Part shown: positions 12,631-21,187 of the stretch, one piece after another
Position numbering within the stretch: position 1 is the first letter of the stretch
Layout of the letters: every line of letters begins with the position of its first letter
DNA from: Gammaproteobacteria bacterium
GTDB taxonomy: Bacteria; Pseudomonadota; Gammaproteobacteria; UBA9214
Length of the DNA stretch: 22,807 nucleotides
Assembly: GCA_029859555.1 (NCBI GenBank)
Contig: JAOUCV010000001.1
Span: 1 to 22,807, forward strand
Direction of reading: 5' to 3'
Translations under genes and position numbers: made by a program
Notes under the pieces: generated by a model
The model's database searches: none
Told to the model about the DNA's origin: nothing
Seen by the model: the letters and a program-made list of their open reading frames with translations, nothing else

Positions 12631-14931
12631 TTACCTGTCAAGCTTCATCAGCAGGGGTGGCAGGAATAGAAAGTCTGCCAGCAACGCCAGGGCGATGGTG
12701 ATCGATGTGAGCAGGCCCATGTCAGAATTCAGCTTGAAGCTGGACTGTGCCAGCACCAGGAACCCGGCCACCAGCACGATTGTTGTGACCAGCAGCGCAA
12801 CACCAACCGTATGAAAGGCATAGCGCACGGCATCCTGCGAGTTCATACCCTGCTCCCGCCGTGCGCGCAGATACTTGCTGAGGAAATGCACGGTATCATC
12901 GACCACGATACCCAGCGTCAAGCCGGCTACGATGGACAGTCCCAGGCCAACCTGCCCGTAGAGCAGCCCCCACAGGCCAAAACCCATCGCTGCCGGGGCC
13001 ATGTTCGGTATCAGGCTGATCAGCCCGATCTTTACAGAGCGCAGTGCAAACACAAGGATCAGGGAGATCAATACCAGTGCAATGCTGGTCCCTATCAGCA
13101 TGCTGATAATATTACGTTGCCCGATATAGGCAAACATGACAGCCGGGCTGGCCCCGGCTGATTGCAGGTGTGGTGCATTTTCAGCCAGCCACTGCTGTGC
13201 CCTGCCTTCCATGGCCAGCAGTTCATTACTCGACAGGCTCTGCAGAAAAACGGTCAGTTTTGTTGAAGACTTGCTGATATCAATCCGGTTGGTCAGGTCA
13301 AGCCCGTAGGGTAGCGACATTTCGTACAGCAGCAGGTACTGCGCGGCAAGTTCACGTTCTTCAGGCAAGCGGTACCAGTCCGGATCATCAGCATGCATGT
13401 TCTTGTTCAGGCGTTTCATAATGTCGGTCAGCGTGGTGACATGCAGGACATTTTTCTGGGTCCTGAACCACTGCGCAAAGCGTTCGACGTCGTGCAGAAA
13501 TTCAGGATCATTGACACCACCGGTTTCGCCGTTACCCAGTGAATAATCGACCGTATACAGCCCGGTCAGGTTGCTGGTTGTAAATTCAGTAGCAGTGCGA
13601 AAATCAACGGTTTCATCGAAATACTTGATGAACTCGTCATTGAGTTCATTGCGCGGCAAAAAACTCACCAGTGCCACGACCAGTATTCCCATGCCCCAGA
13701 ACAGGGGATTACGACGGGCAATGACCAGCTCTGCAAAACGGTCTACCCGCCGTGCGCTCCCGGTTGATACCGGTTTTACGCGCACCGGCAGAACCAGCAT
13801 TAAAGCCGGTAGAAACGAAACTGAAAATATAAAGGCCGCGGCGACGCCCATGGCGACAATATTGCCCAGGTCCCTGAAAGGAGGCGCGTCACTGAAGTTC
13901 ATGCTGAGGAAGCCAATGACGGTAGTAAGAGTCGTCAGAAATACCGGTTGCAGATTAATGCGAATACTCTCGACCATGGCAGCACGCTTGTCGAGCCCGC
14001 GTCGCATGGCATGCAGGAACGTCACCAGGATATGGACACAGTCCGCCACTGCCAGCGTCATGATAATGGTGGGCGCAGACGCGGAAGGTGGCGTCAGGGC
14101 AATACCCAGCCAACCGGCTATGCCCATTGCGGCTGCGATACTGAAGATGATAATCATGAATGTGCCAACCGTGGCCACAAATGAACGCAACAGTAATATC
14201 AATGTCAGTATGATGATGCCAAACATCAATGGCACCAGTGTCTGTTGGTCGTGAATACTGACTTCCGGGAAGGAGTTATTCATCATCACCATGCCGGTGA
14301 GATAAATATCCAGGTGCGGGTTTTCTGCTCTTGCCTTTTCTGCGAGGTCCCGTGAAAAGGCGGCAACCGAAGGAACTTCCTTGCCACTGGTATCATCCGG
14401 CAGCTGGATGGTGACATTCACCCCGGTGACATGACCACGGGCAGAGATCAGGTGATCGACCAGCAAGGGCTCATTAAGTGCTATGTTACGGATGCGTTGT
14501 ATTGCGGCCTCATCGAGCGCATCCAGCACATCCTCAGGCACAAGGTCATCAACCAGCAGGTCATCATCCCGGGCTTCTGTGTGCTGATAATTCGTGATCG
14601 AGTCAACCCGCAGGGAATACGGGATCTGCCATGATTCCTCGGTTAACCGAGCAATCGCATTGAGTGTCTCGGGGCTGAATACCTCGCCGTCCTTTGGCGC
14701 AAGTACAAACATGACATTGTCTGTCTTGGTGTAGGTGTTTTGCAGCTCCTCAAATGCCTGTAACTGCGGGTTATCTTCGCTGAAGAAGACCCGATAATCG
14801 GTATCAAATGTTATAAAGCGTGCGCCGCTTCCGATCCCCGCTACCAGGGCAAGTGTTGCGACCAGGATCAAATAGCGCCAGCGTACCAGCCATTCAGCAT
14901 AGGTTTTACCCATCTGGATTCCCTGCTCCAT
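12631..14931 (-). CDS. RND-superfamily (MMPL-type) exporter
   Basis: 766 residues with two similar halves and about twelve membrane helices. Helix 1 lies near 18-37, a large periplasmic loop spans about 40-225, and a helix cluster follows (IIILTLILLLRSF onward) with TLAVADCVHILVTF. A second periplasmic loop precedes a second cluster with GLTLGIVVDDTVHFLSKY. These acidic-residue helices are typical of proton-driven RND/MMPL transporters that move lipids or hydrophobic compounds. No periplasmic adaptor or outer-membrane partner is adjacent. The start is the ATG at 14931; a second ATG six codons later is a fair alternative. The stop lies 13 bases from the stop of the convergent DsrE gene, with no terminator hairpin visible between. 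An extended -10 promoter lies at 14992-15000. Confidence 0.85.
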   Translation of the reverse strand: MEQGIQMGKTYAEWLVRWRYLILVATLALVAGIGSGARFITFDTDYRVFFSEDNPQLQAFEELQNTYTKTDNVMFVLAPKDGEVFSPETLNAIARLTEESWQIPYSLRVDSITNYQHTEARDDDLLVDDLVPEDVLDALDEAAIQRIRNIALNEPLLVDHLISARGHVTGVNVTIQLPDDTSGKEVPSVAAFSRDLAEKARAENPHLDIYLTGMVMMNNSFPEVSIHDQQTLVPLMFGIIILTLILLLRSFVATVGTFMIIIFSIAAAMGIAGWLGIALTPPSASAPTIIMTLAVADCVHILVTFLHAMRRGLDKRAAMVESIRINLQPVFLTTLTTVIGFLSMNFSDAPPFRDLGNIVAMGVAAAFIFSVSFLPALMLVLPVRVKPVSTGSARRVDRFAELVIARRNPLFWGMGILVVALVSFLPRNELNDEFIKYFDETVDFRTATEFTTSNLTGLYTVDYSLGNGETGGVNDPEFLHDVERFAQWFRTQKNVLHVTTLTDIMKRLNKNMHADDPDWYRLPEERELAAQYLLLYEMSLPYGLDLTNRIDISKSSTKLTVFLQSLSSNELLAMEGRAQQWLAENAPHLQSAGASPAVMFAYIGQRNIISMLIGTSIALVLISLILVFALRSVKIGLISLIPNMAPAAMGFGLWGLLYGQVGLGLSIVAGLTLGIVVDDTVHFLSKYLRARREQGMNSQDAVRYAFHTVGVALLVTTIVLVAGFLVLAQSSFKLNSDMGLLTSITIALALLADFLFLPPLLMKLDR

Positions 14932-14991
14932 TAGTATCTTTTCCCTGCATTTGTAACCCTGCGGTTTGCAGCCTAGAATGCCTGCTGGACC

Positions 14992-15000
14992 GTTATACCA
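14992..15000 (-). promoter_or_regulatory. Extended -10 promoter of the RND exporter gene
   Basis: On the minus strand TGGTATAAC (15000-14992) is an extended -10 element with a 5 of 6 TATAAT match. The -35 region is poor, as allowed for this type. The predicted leader is about 55 bases. Confidence 0.5.
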
Positions 15001-15104
15001 GTCGAGTACTTTTAGTAGATATTTTGCAGTGTTACAAAGAGCCGGGTAGTTGCCCGGATGGCATTAACCTGCTCTGGATATGGATAATACAGGAGAACAA
15101 ACAA

Positions 15105-15308
15105 ATGAGCGCAATTAGAATGCTGTTTTTGATGGTTGCTGCACTAACAATGCTCGGAATCTGGCTAACCGGCTTCGGTGTCGTACACTGGGTTCTCTAT
15201 GTGCCGGTAGCCGCACTTGCATTTGCCGGTATTACCGGCATCTGCCCCGGTTATATGATTTTCAAGAAACTCGGATTCAGGGGCCAGATGCCTGGCGACA
15301 ATATCTGA
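15105..15308 (+). CDS. DUF2892-type two-helix inner-membrane protein
   Basis: 67 residues with two hydrophobic helices (about 6-22 and 27-45). The turn between them and the end of the second resemble the DUF2892/YgaP membrane domain (LTGFGVVHWVLYVPVAALAFAGITGICPGYMIFKKLGF), with a conserved Cys47-Pro. In YgaP this domain is fused to a cytoplasmic rhodanese; here it stands alone, with a secreted rhodanese about 3 kb away. AGGAG (15091-15095) sets the start. The gene is divergent from the RND exporter and closed by a strong terminator at 15336-15370, so it seems to be its own unit. The function is unknown; a membrane anchor or small-molecule path for sulfur compounds is speculation. Confidence 0.75.
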   Translation: MSAIRMLFLMVAALTMLGIWLTGFGVVHWVLYVPVAALAFAGITGICPGYMIFKKLGFRGQMPGDNI

Positions 15309-15335
15309 TAGAGAATTTTCCGCTTATCCCATGAC

Positions 15336-15370
15336 GCTGGTGCCCTGAGATCAGGGCACCAGCTATTTTT
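15336..15370 (+). terminator. Strong intrinsic terminator touching the mfd start
   Basis: A perfect 13-bp stem (15336-15348 with 15351-15363, tight loop) is followed by TA and six T (15366-15371). It ends the DUF2892 unit. The T-run lies only a few bases before the possible mfd start codons. Confidence 0.9.
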
Positions 15371-15375
15371 TGACC

Positions 15376-18300
15376 ATGACCTGTATGAGCAACACAGCCC
15401 GTCCTTCTGGAAATAACACCTCCCTCAGCAGCATACTCGAACCCGCTATCCCGGCCACTCGTGATCGACTGATCTGGACAGGGCTTGGCGGCGACAGTCT
15501 GCCACTCGCTGTTGCCGGCCTGGTCGACAAGCATGCAGGCCTGGTGGTGGTTATTACACCTGACATGCAATCGGCTGAGTTACTGCAAGACCAGGTAGAG
15601 TACTTCGCGGCACACAGCAAGCTAAAAGTAACCACGCTTCCCGACTGGGAGACACTGCCTTACGATAAATTCTCGCCGCATCCGGATATTATTTCCGAAC
15701 GGCTGGCTACGCTTTACCAGCTGGCAGGGATGCAACGTGGCTTGCTGATTGTTTCAGTCCCAACCCTGCTGCAGCGCTTGCCGCCGAGTGAATATATCTA
15801 TCAAAACAGTCTGATCCTGAAAACCGGCGACACACTGAAGCTGGATGATATGCGCACACGGCTTGCCAATGCCGGTTACCGGTCCGTGTCACAGGTGATG
15901 GAACACGGTGAATTCGCCGTGCGCGGGTCTCTACTTGATATTTACCCCATGGGTAACGAGCTGCCCTACAGAATTGACCTGCTTGACGAGGATATTGATT
16001 CCATCCGGACTTTCGACTGTGATAGCCAGCGCTCACTGGATACGGTTGAATCAATTCGTATGTTACCTGCACGCGAATTCCCGATGCATGAGGAAGCGAT
16101 ACGACTGTTTCGCAGGCGTTTTCGTGCCGCATTTGAGGGTGACTCACAAAACTGCAGCATCTACCGCGAAGTCAGCCAGGGCAATGCACCGGCAGGTATC
16201 GAGTATTACCTGCCACTGTTCAGTGAAGACACCTGTACGCTGTTTGACTATCTGCCGGACAATGCTGCCTTGTTGCAGCTGGATGCGACTGATATCGCCA
16301 GTGAAAACTTTATTGAACAGCTTGAAGAACGCTACGATGCACGTCGTCATGACATAGAACGACCAATATTGTCTCCGCAACAGCTGTACATCAATAATGA
16401 AGAACTGCAATCCCGGCTTGCCGGGTATCCCTGCATAGAAGCGCGCCTGTTTAAAGGAACAAGCCGCAGTGGCAAGCTGGTCGATTACCATATCAGCGTG
16501 CCGGGTGACGTCAGAATAAGGCCGCGTGGTGAACAACCCGCGATGGCCCTGCAAAGTTTTATAGACGGATTTTCAGGACGCATCCTGATCACAGCAGAAT
16601 CAACCGGCCGTCGTGAAACCCTGCTTGACCAGTTGCTCGGCTTTGGCTTGAGACCGTTAGCGGTTGAGAACTGGCGTGGTTTTCTGGAATCTGAAGGGAT
16701 GCTGTGCATTACGGTGGCACCCCTGGAAGCCGGGATGATGCTGAATGATTCAGCACTGGCCGTTATTACTGAAACGGCACTGTTTGGTGATCATGCCCGG
16801 CAAACACGGCGCAGGAAACCAACGCGTGATCCGGCCAGTGTGGTCAGAAATCTTACTGACCTGGAAATCAATGCCCCGGTAGTGCATGAGGAAAACGGTG
16901 TTGGACGCTACCTTGGCCTGGAAACTATTCGCGTCGGTGACATTGAGACAGAATACCTTGCGCTGGCCTATGCCGGCGGCGACAAGCTCTATGTCCCGGT
17001 TGCCTCTCTGGCACTGGTCAGTCGCTACACCGGCGCATCACCGGAAAATGCGCCGCTACACAAGCTTGGCAGCGACCAGTGGGAGCGTGCACGTAAAAAG
17101 GCAACCAAACGCATCCATGATGTCGCCGTAGAACTGCTGGACATCTACGCGCGACGAGCTGCCCGCAAGGGTTATGCGTATACGGCGCCACAGGAAGAAT
17201 ACCAGGCCTTTGTCTCGACATTTCCGTTTGAAGAGACCCCGGACCAGGAAGAATCCATTCGGGTGGTACTTGAAGACATGCAGTCTGACAAACCTATGGA
17301 TCGGCTGGTCTGCGGTGATGTCGGTTTTGGCAAGACCGAAGTTGCCATGCGTGCGGCCTTTATGGCGGTACAGGGTGGCAAACAGGTGGCACTGCTGGTG
17401 CCAACTACGCTGCTGGCACAGCAGCACTACCAGAATTTCTGTGATCGTTTTGCCGACTGGCCGGTACGTATCGAACTGTTGTCGCGCTTCCGTTCCGGCA
17501 AACAGACAGATGCCGCACTGGCCGCCTTACAGCAAGGTACCGTCGACATTGTTGTAGGCACCCACAAGCTGTTACAACCTAATGTCAAATACAAGCGCCT
17601 CGGCCTGTTGATCATTGACGAAGAACATCGTTTCGGCGTGCGCCAGAAGGAAAGCATCAAAAACCTGCGCTCGGAAGTCGACATCCTGACGCTGACAGCC
17701 ACACCGATTCCACGGACCCTCAACATGTCGCTGTCAGGTATGCGTGATCTGTCCATTATCAGTACGCCACCGGCGCACCGGCTGGCGGTAAAGACCTTTG
17801 TCTGCGAGTGGGACAGGGAAACCCTGAGGGAGGCCTGCCTGCGCGAGATCAAGCGCGGCGGGCAAATTTACTTCCTGCATAATGACGTGGCAACGATTGA
17901 ACGCATGGCAGTCGAGCTTGCCGGGATCGTCCCGGAAGCCGGCATCGAGATTGCGCATGGCCAGATGCGCGAGCGTGACCTTGAAAAGGTCATGCTGGAT
18001 TTTTACCATCGTCGTTTCAATTTACTGCTATGCAGCACCATTATTGAAAGTGGCATCGATGTCCCCACGGCAAATACCATTATCATGAACCGTGCAGACA
18101 AGCTCGGACTGGCACAACTGCACCAGCTGCGCGGTCGTGTTGGCCGTTCACATCACCGCGCCTATGCTTACCTGCTGGTGCCGCCGGGCCGCACCATGAG
18201 TGCGGATGCCCGTAAACGCCTTGCTGCAATTGAATCGATGGAAGATATAGGTGCCGGTTTTACGCTGGCGACCCATGACCTGGAAATTCGGGGTGCCGGA

Positions 18301-18882
18301 GAACTGCTGGGCGAGGACCAGAGTGGCCAGATCCACGAAATCGGATTCTCTCTCTACATGGACCTGCTGGAACGCGCAGTCAGGGCGCTCAAGGAAGGGC
18401 GCAGCCCGAACCTCGACCAACCCCTGCACCAGGGAACTGAAATCGACCTGCTGGTACCGGCACTCCTGCCTGATGACTTTATTCACGATGTGCATACCCG
18501 CCTGGTGCTGTACAAACGCGTTGCCGGCATGGAAACCACCGCAGACCTGCGCGACTTGCAAGTCGAGATGATAGACCGCTTTGGCATCCTCCCCGACGCG
18601 GCGAAACACCTGTTCAGAATTGCCGGGCTCAAATTACTGGCCGTACCGATGCGCATCAGGAAAATAGAGGTTGGAATGGAAGAGGCCCGGGTATTATTCG
18701 ACAGTGATCCGAACATTAACACCGATCGACTGATCGAACTGGTCCAGTCAAAACCGCAGCAATACCGCTTCGAGGGAGGTAACAAGCTCCGGATTTACGG
18801 TGACTTCCCGACCAGTGAAGCGCGTTTTGTGGCGGCCTCTGAGTTGCTTGAGCTACTCAGCCCCCCCTCGCCGGCCTGCTGA
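15376..18882 (+). CDS. mfd: Transcription-repair coupling factor Mfd
   Basis: 1168 residues, near the usual 1150. Removes RNA polymerase stalled at DNA lesions and recruits UvrA. The order is complete: UvrB-like N-terminal part (LADWETLPYD-like TLPDWETLPYDKFSPH, MEHGEFAVRGSLLDIYPMG), a CarD-like RNA-polymerase-binding module near residues 495-560 (VHEENGVGRYLGLE...LYVPVASL), Walker A GDVGFGKTE (about 646-655), the DEEH box in LIIDEEHRFG (about 747), helicase motifs TATPIPRTLNMSL and QLRGRVGRSHHRAYAY, and the C-terminal D7 domain. The start is uncertain: TTG 15370, ATG 15376 and ATG 15385 are in frame, none has a Shine-Dalgarno, and the preceding terminator leaves no room for a normal leader. 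The stop overlaps an in-frame ATG of the csiV reading frame. Confidence 0.93.
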   Translation: MTCMSNTARPSGNNTSLSSILEPAIPATRDRLIWTGLGGDSLPLAVAGLVDKHAGLVVVITPDMQSAELLQDQVEYFAAHSKLKVTTLPDWETLPYDKFSPHPDIISERLATLYQLAGMQRGLLIVSVPTLLQRLPPSEYIYQNSLILKTGDTLKLDDMRTRLANAGYRSVSQVMEHGEFAVRGSLLDIYPMGNELPYRIDLLDEDIDSIRTFDCDSQRSLDTVESIRMLPAREFPMHEEAIRLFRRRFRAAFEGDSQNCSIYREVSQGNAPAGIEYYLPLFSEDTCTLFDYLPDNAALLQLDATDIASENFIEQLEERYDARRHDIERPILSPQQLYINNEELQSRLAGYPCIEARLFKGTSRSGKLVDYHISVPGDVRIRPRGEQPAMALQSFIDGFSGRILITAESTGRRETLLDQLLGFGLRPLAVENWRGFLESEGMLCITVAPLEAGMMLNDSALAVITETALFGDHARQTRRRKPTRDPASVVRNLTDLEINAPVVHEENGVGRYLGLETIRVGDIETEYLALAYAGGDKLYVPVASLALVSRYTGASPENAPLHKLGSDQWERARKKATKRIHDVAVELLDIYARRAARKGYAYTAPQEEYQAFVSTFPFEETPDQEESIRVVLEDMQSDKPMDRLVCGDVGFGKTEVAMRAAFMAVQGGKQVALLVPTTLLAQQHYQNFCDRFADWPVRIELLSRFRSGKQTDAALAALQQGTVDIVVGTHKLLQPNVKYKRLGLLIIDEEHRFGVRQKESIKNLRSEVDILTLTATPIPRTLNMSLSGMRDLSIISTPPAHRLAVKTFVCEWDRETLREACLREIKRGGQIYFLHNDVATIERMAVELAGIVPEAGIEIAHGQMRERDLEKVMLDFYHRRFNLLLCSTIIESGIDVPTANTIIMNRADKLGLAQLHQLRGRVGRSHHRAYAYLLVPPGRTMSADARKRLAAIESMEDIGAGFTLATHDLEIRGAGELLGEDQSGQIHEIGFSLYMDLLERAVRALKEGRSPNLDQPLHQGTEIDLLVPALLPDDFIHDVHTRLVLYKRVAGMETTADLRDLQVEMIDRFGILPDAAKHLFRIAGLKLLAVPMRIRKIEVGMEEARVLFDSDPNINTDRLIELVQSKPQQYRFEGGNKLRIYGDFPTSEARFVAASELLELLSPPSPAC

Positions 18883-18980
18883 TGCGGACCAGGCCATGTT
18901 CACGCTTTAGCGATAAAGTTGTTTATCGCGGTTTCATTACAAAATATACTGCAAACATTCCAATTGCAGAGTTACTCGAT

Positions 18981-19706
18981 ATGACATTATCCAGCAGAAT
19001 ACGTAATCTTTTCAGCCATGCGCTGATCTCCTGCCTGCTGGTGTATGCCGCCAGTACAGCACCGGCATTTGCTGCACAGCCGAACAGTTACGATGTTGAA
19101 GTAGTGGTATTCAGCTATCGCCACCCTGCCGACAATGGTGAAGTGTGGCCCTCACAGGCAGCTGAAGATCCCTCGGCAAGCAGCGGTTATTCCAGCAGTG
19201 ATGTGCGTGTACTGTCAGCAGGCGAATACAAGCTAGGCGGCATCAGCAATGGCCTGCGCCAGTCGAGCAATTATTCCGTTCTGTTTCACCAGGCATGGCG
19301 TCAACCGGCCTATGGTGATGCCAACGCCGTGAATCTTCCTGTTCGGGCTGTTGCTGCAAATGGCCGGGAGAATATTGAAGGCAATGTCCGTCTGATACGC
19401 GAACGCTTTCTGCATCTCGATACAGACCTGCAGATGAAGCAGGCAGCTGCTAACCGGAATCCGGTGATGGAATTAAATGTCCCGGGAGTATCACCGGTTT
19501 ATACGCTCAGGGAAAAACGTCGCATCAAGAGCAACGTTGTTCACTATTTTGACAACCCGCGTTTCGGCATGATTGCCACAGTCACGCCCTACTACTCTGC
19601 CGAGGAATCCCGGCAGTTGCTGGAAGATGCGCAGGCTGAAGAAACAGTTGATACAGAAGAGCCGCCCGTTTCATCACCACAGGAAGATGATCAGTTAACC
19701 CGCTAG
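18981..19706 (+). CDS. csiV: CsiV-family periplasmic protein
   Basis: 241 residues. A signal peptide (MTLSSRIRNLFSHALISCLLVYAASTAPAFA) is cleaved before AQPNSYDVEVVVFSYRHP, the characteristic first strand of the CsiV family (PF10972). In Vibrio cholerae CsiV binds peptidoglycan and is needed for LpoA-dependent activity of the cell-wall synthase PBP1A. Other family features are the HQAWRQP motif, the long middle beta-rich segment, and LREKRRIKSNVVHYFDNPRFGMIATVTPY near the end, followed by an acidic Gln/Glu tail. The frame extends upstream to an ATG at 18882 overlapping the mfd stop, but the signal peptide supports the ATG at 18981. The Shine-Dalgarno is weak. The order mfd-csiV is shared with many gammaproteobacteria, as far as I know. 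Confidence 0.8.
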   Translation: MTLSSRIRNLFSHALISCLLVYAASTAPAFAAQPNSYDVEVVVFSYRHPADNGEVWPSQAAEDPSASSGYSSSDVRVLSAGEYKLGGISNGLRQSSNYSVLFHQAWRQPAYGDANAVNLPVRAVAANGRENIEGNVRLIRERFLHLDTDLQMKQAAANRNPVMELNVPGVSPVYTLREKRRIKSNVVHYFDNPRFGMIATVTPYYSAEESRQLLEDAQAEETVDTEEPPVSSPQEDDQLTR

Positions 19707-19755
19707 CAGCGGCTGATCTGTTATGCCTGCAAGTTTGCGGTAAGGCGTTTGCCGG

Positions 19756-20505
19756 CTATAGCGGATGCGTGTCCGCCAATGTTTCCGTGAGCACCGATCT
19801 AACATCAGCCATACCCTCATGCAACGCCGTTTCAATAGCCTGCATTACGATCGGTCCGGCTTCCCGCCCGGCTGCATAATTGACAGACAGCGCAATGACG
19901 GCATAACACAGCCCCAGTTCACGCGCGATAGACGCCTCCGGCATGCCGGTCATACCGACAATATGGCAGCCATCCCTGTCCATCCTGTCTATTTCGGCTG
20001 CCGTTTCCAGCCGCGGCCCCTGGGTAGCGCCATAGGTAACATCAGTACTTGCAGCAACGCCGGCTTTTACAGAAGCAGCTATTAACTGCTGGCGCAATGG
20101 TTCGCAATAGGGTTCGGTAAAATCAATGTGTGCTGCAAAATCACTGGCATCCTCGTAGATGCTGTGTCGCCGGGAATGGGTGTAATCGATCAACTGGTCA
20201 GGAATGCTGAGACTCCCGGGTGACATGTCCGCACGGATACCGCCTACGGCACACACGGCAATTACCTGCGTGGCCCCTGCCTGCTGCAGTGCAGCAAGAT
20301 TGGCACAGTAATTTACCTTGTGCGGCAGAATACTGTGATCGTCGCCATGGCGGGCGAGAAAGATGACCTGCTTGCCGGCATAGCTGCCATATGTGAGCGC
20401 ACTGGAGGGTTCACCATAGAGTGTCTCCACGCGCTTGCGATGTGCAATTACAAGCCCGTCGAGCTTATCCAGTCCACTGCCGCCGATAATACCTGTCACT
20501 GACAT
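19756..20505 (-). CDS. S-methyl-5'-thioinosine phosphorylase
   Basis: 249 residues of the purine nucleoside phosphorylase / MTA phosphorylase family. Landmarks are GIIGGSGLDKL (5-15, phosphate loop), ARHGDDHSILPHKVNY (51-66), AVGGIRADMSPGSL (86-99), QGPRLETAAEI (162-172), GMTGMPEASIARE (184-196) and ALSVNYAAG (205-213). Asn209 stands where adenine-specific MTA phosphorylases carry Asp, which favours a 6-oxopurine (inosine-type) base. The expected reaction cleaves methylthioinosine to hypoxanthine and methylthioribose-1-phosphate, as described for the Pseudomonas enzyme that lies beside nagZ. It starts six bases after the hypoxanthine phosphoribosyltransferase stop, so the released base can be reused at once. 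An MTA phosphorylase with ordinary adenine use is the alternative. Confidence 0.85.
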   Translation of the reverse strand: MSVTGIIGGSGLDKLDGLVIAHRKRVETLYGEPSSALTYGSYAGKQVIFLARHGDDHSILPHKVNYCANLAALQQAGATQVIAVCAVGGIRADMSPGSLSIPDQLIDYTHSRRHSIYEDASDFAAHIDFTEPYCEPLRQQLIAASVKAGVAASTDVTYGATQGPRLETAAEIDRMDRDGCHIVGMTGMPEASIARELGLCYAVIALSVNYAAGREAGPIVMQAIETALHEGMADVRSVLTETLADTHPL

Positions 20506-20511
20506 AGCAAG

Positions 20512-21072
20512 TTACCCGGCTGAGTCCGCCAGTGCGTAAATACCGTTGAGGTTACGCAGGTAGCCCTTGTAATCCATACCAAAACCAAAGACGTAACGAT
20601 CCTCGACTTCCAGTCCGATAAAATCGGCTGTAACACCATCGACCAGTCTGTCATGGCGTTTTTTTACCAGCACCGCACTGAATACACGATCGGCACCGGC
20701 GTTGCGGCAATATGCGAGCACCTCCGCCAGGGTATTCCCCTCATCGAGAATGTCATCAACCACCAGCACGGTTCTCCCCTCAAGCGACAGTCGCGGTTTG
20801 CATAGCCATGCGACTTCCGCACCGCGTGTTTCACCCTGGTAGCGAGTCGCTTGCAGGTAGTCTGTTTCAAGAGGAAATGTCAGCCGGGTCAACAGATGAC
20901 CGGTCATGACAAGTCCGCCGTTCATGACGCATAGAATGATCGGCAGGCTGCCAGCAATGGCAGTGCTGATCTCTCCAGCCAGATGATCGAGAATAGCCTG
21001 TACGGCGACTGCATCGTGAATGCATTCAGCGTCCGCATGAATTTTTACAAGGTCAGCGTGGTCGAGCGCCAC
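20512..21072 (-). CDS. Hypoxanthine-guanine phosphoribosyltransferase
   Basis: 186 residues. The PRPP-binding signature VVDDILDEGNTL lies at 104-115. Other landmarks are LPIILCVMNGGLVMTGHL (43-60), ATRYQGETRG (75-84) and a C-terminal DRYVFGFGMDYKGYLRNL, typical of the bacterial hypoxanthine-guanine type. The enzyme joins hypoxanthine or guanine to PRPP to form IMP or GMP in the cytoplasm. The start is GTG at 21072, preceded by AGGGGG six bases upstream. It lies 115 bases after nagZ and six before the methylthioinosine phosphorylase. A fair promoter candidate lies in the AT-rich gap (21140-21167), so the pair may be transcribed on its own as well as with nagZ. Confidence 0.9.
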   Translation of the reverse strand: MALDHADLVKIHADAECIHDAVAVQAILDHLAGEISTAIAGSLPIILCVMNGGLVMTGHLLTRLTFPLETDYLQATRYQGETRGAEVAWLCKPRLSLEGRTVLVVDDILDEGNTLAEVLAYCRNAGADRVFSAVLVKKRHDRLVDGVTADFIGLEVEDRYVFGFGMDYKGYLRNLNGIYALADSAG

Positions 21073-21139
21073 CGGCGGCCCCCTGTTCTGGTACAGCGTT
21101 GGTTACCGGGTATGCGCAAACAGGCACATAAAACATTGC

Positions 21140-21167
21140 GGTATAATACATTAGATTAACTTCTCAA
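21140..21167 (-). promoter_or_regulatory. Candidate promoter for the purine salvage pair
   Basis: On the minus strand TTGAGA (21167-21162, 5 of 6) and TATACC (21145-21140, 4 of 6) are separated by 16 bases. They sit in the AT-rich gap between nagZ and the phosphoribosyltransferase gene. The same gap carries TATAAT on the plus strand at 21142-21147, but no plus-strand gene follows it. Confidence 0.35.
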
Positions 21168-21187
21168 TATACTGATTAATATATCTA

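Noticed and set aside
13571..14254. Long plus-strand frame of 227 codons
   Set aside because: It lies wholly inside the RND exporter on the other strand, which has clear membrane helices and motifs; this is a shadow.
15083..15088. GATAAT as -10 for the DUF2892 gene
   Set aside because: It would start transcription at about the Shine-Dalgarno (15091-15095), leaving no usable leader.
18882..18980. CsiV start overlapping the mfd stop
   Set aside because: It would place 33 residues in front of a good signal peptide; the ATG at 18981 fits the family better.
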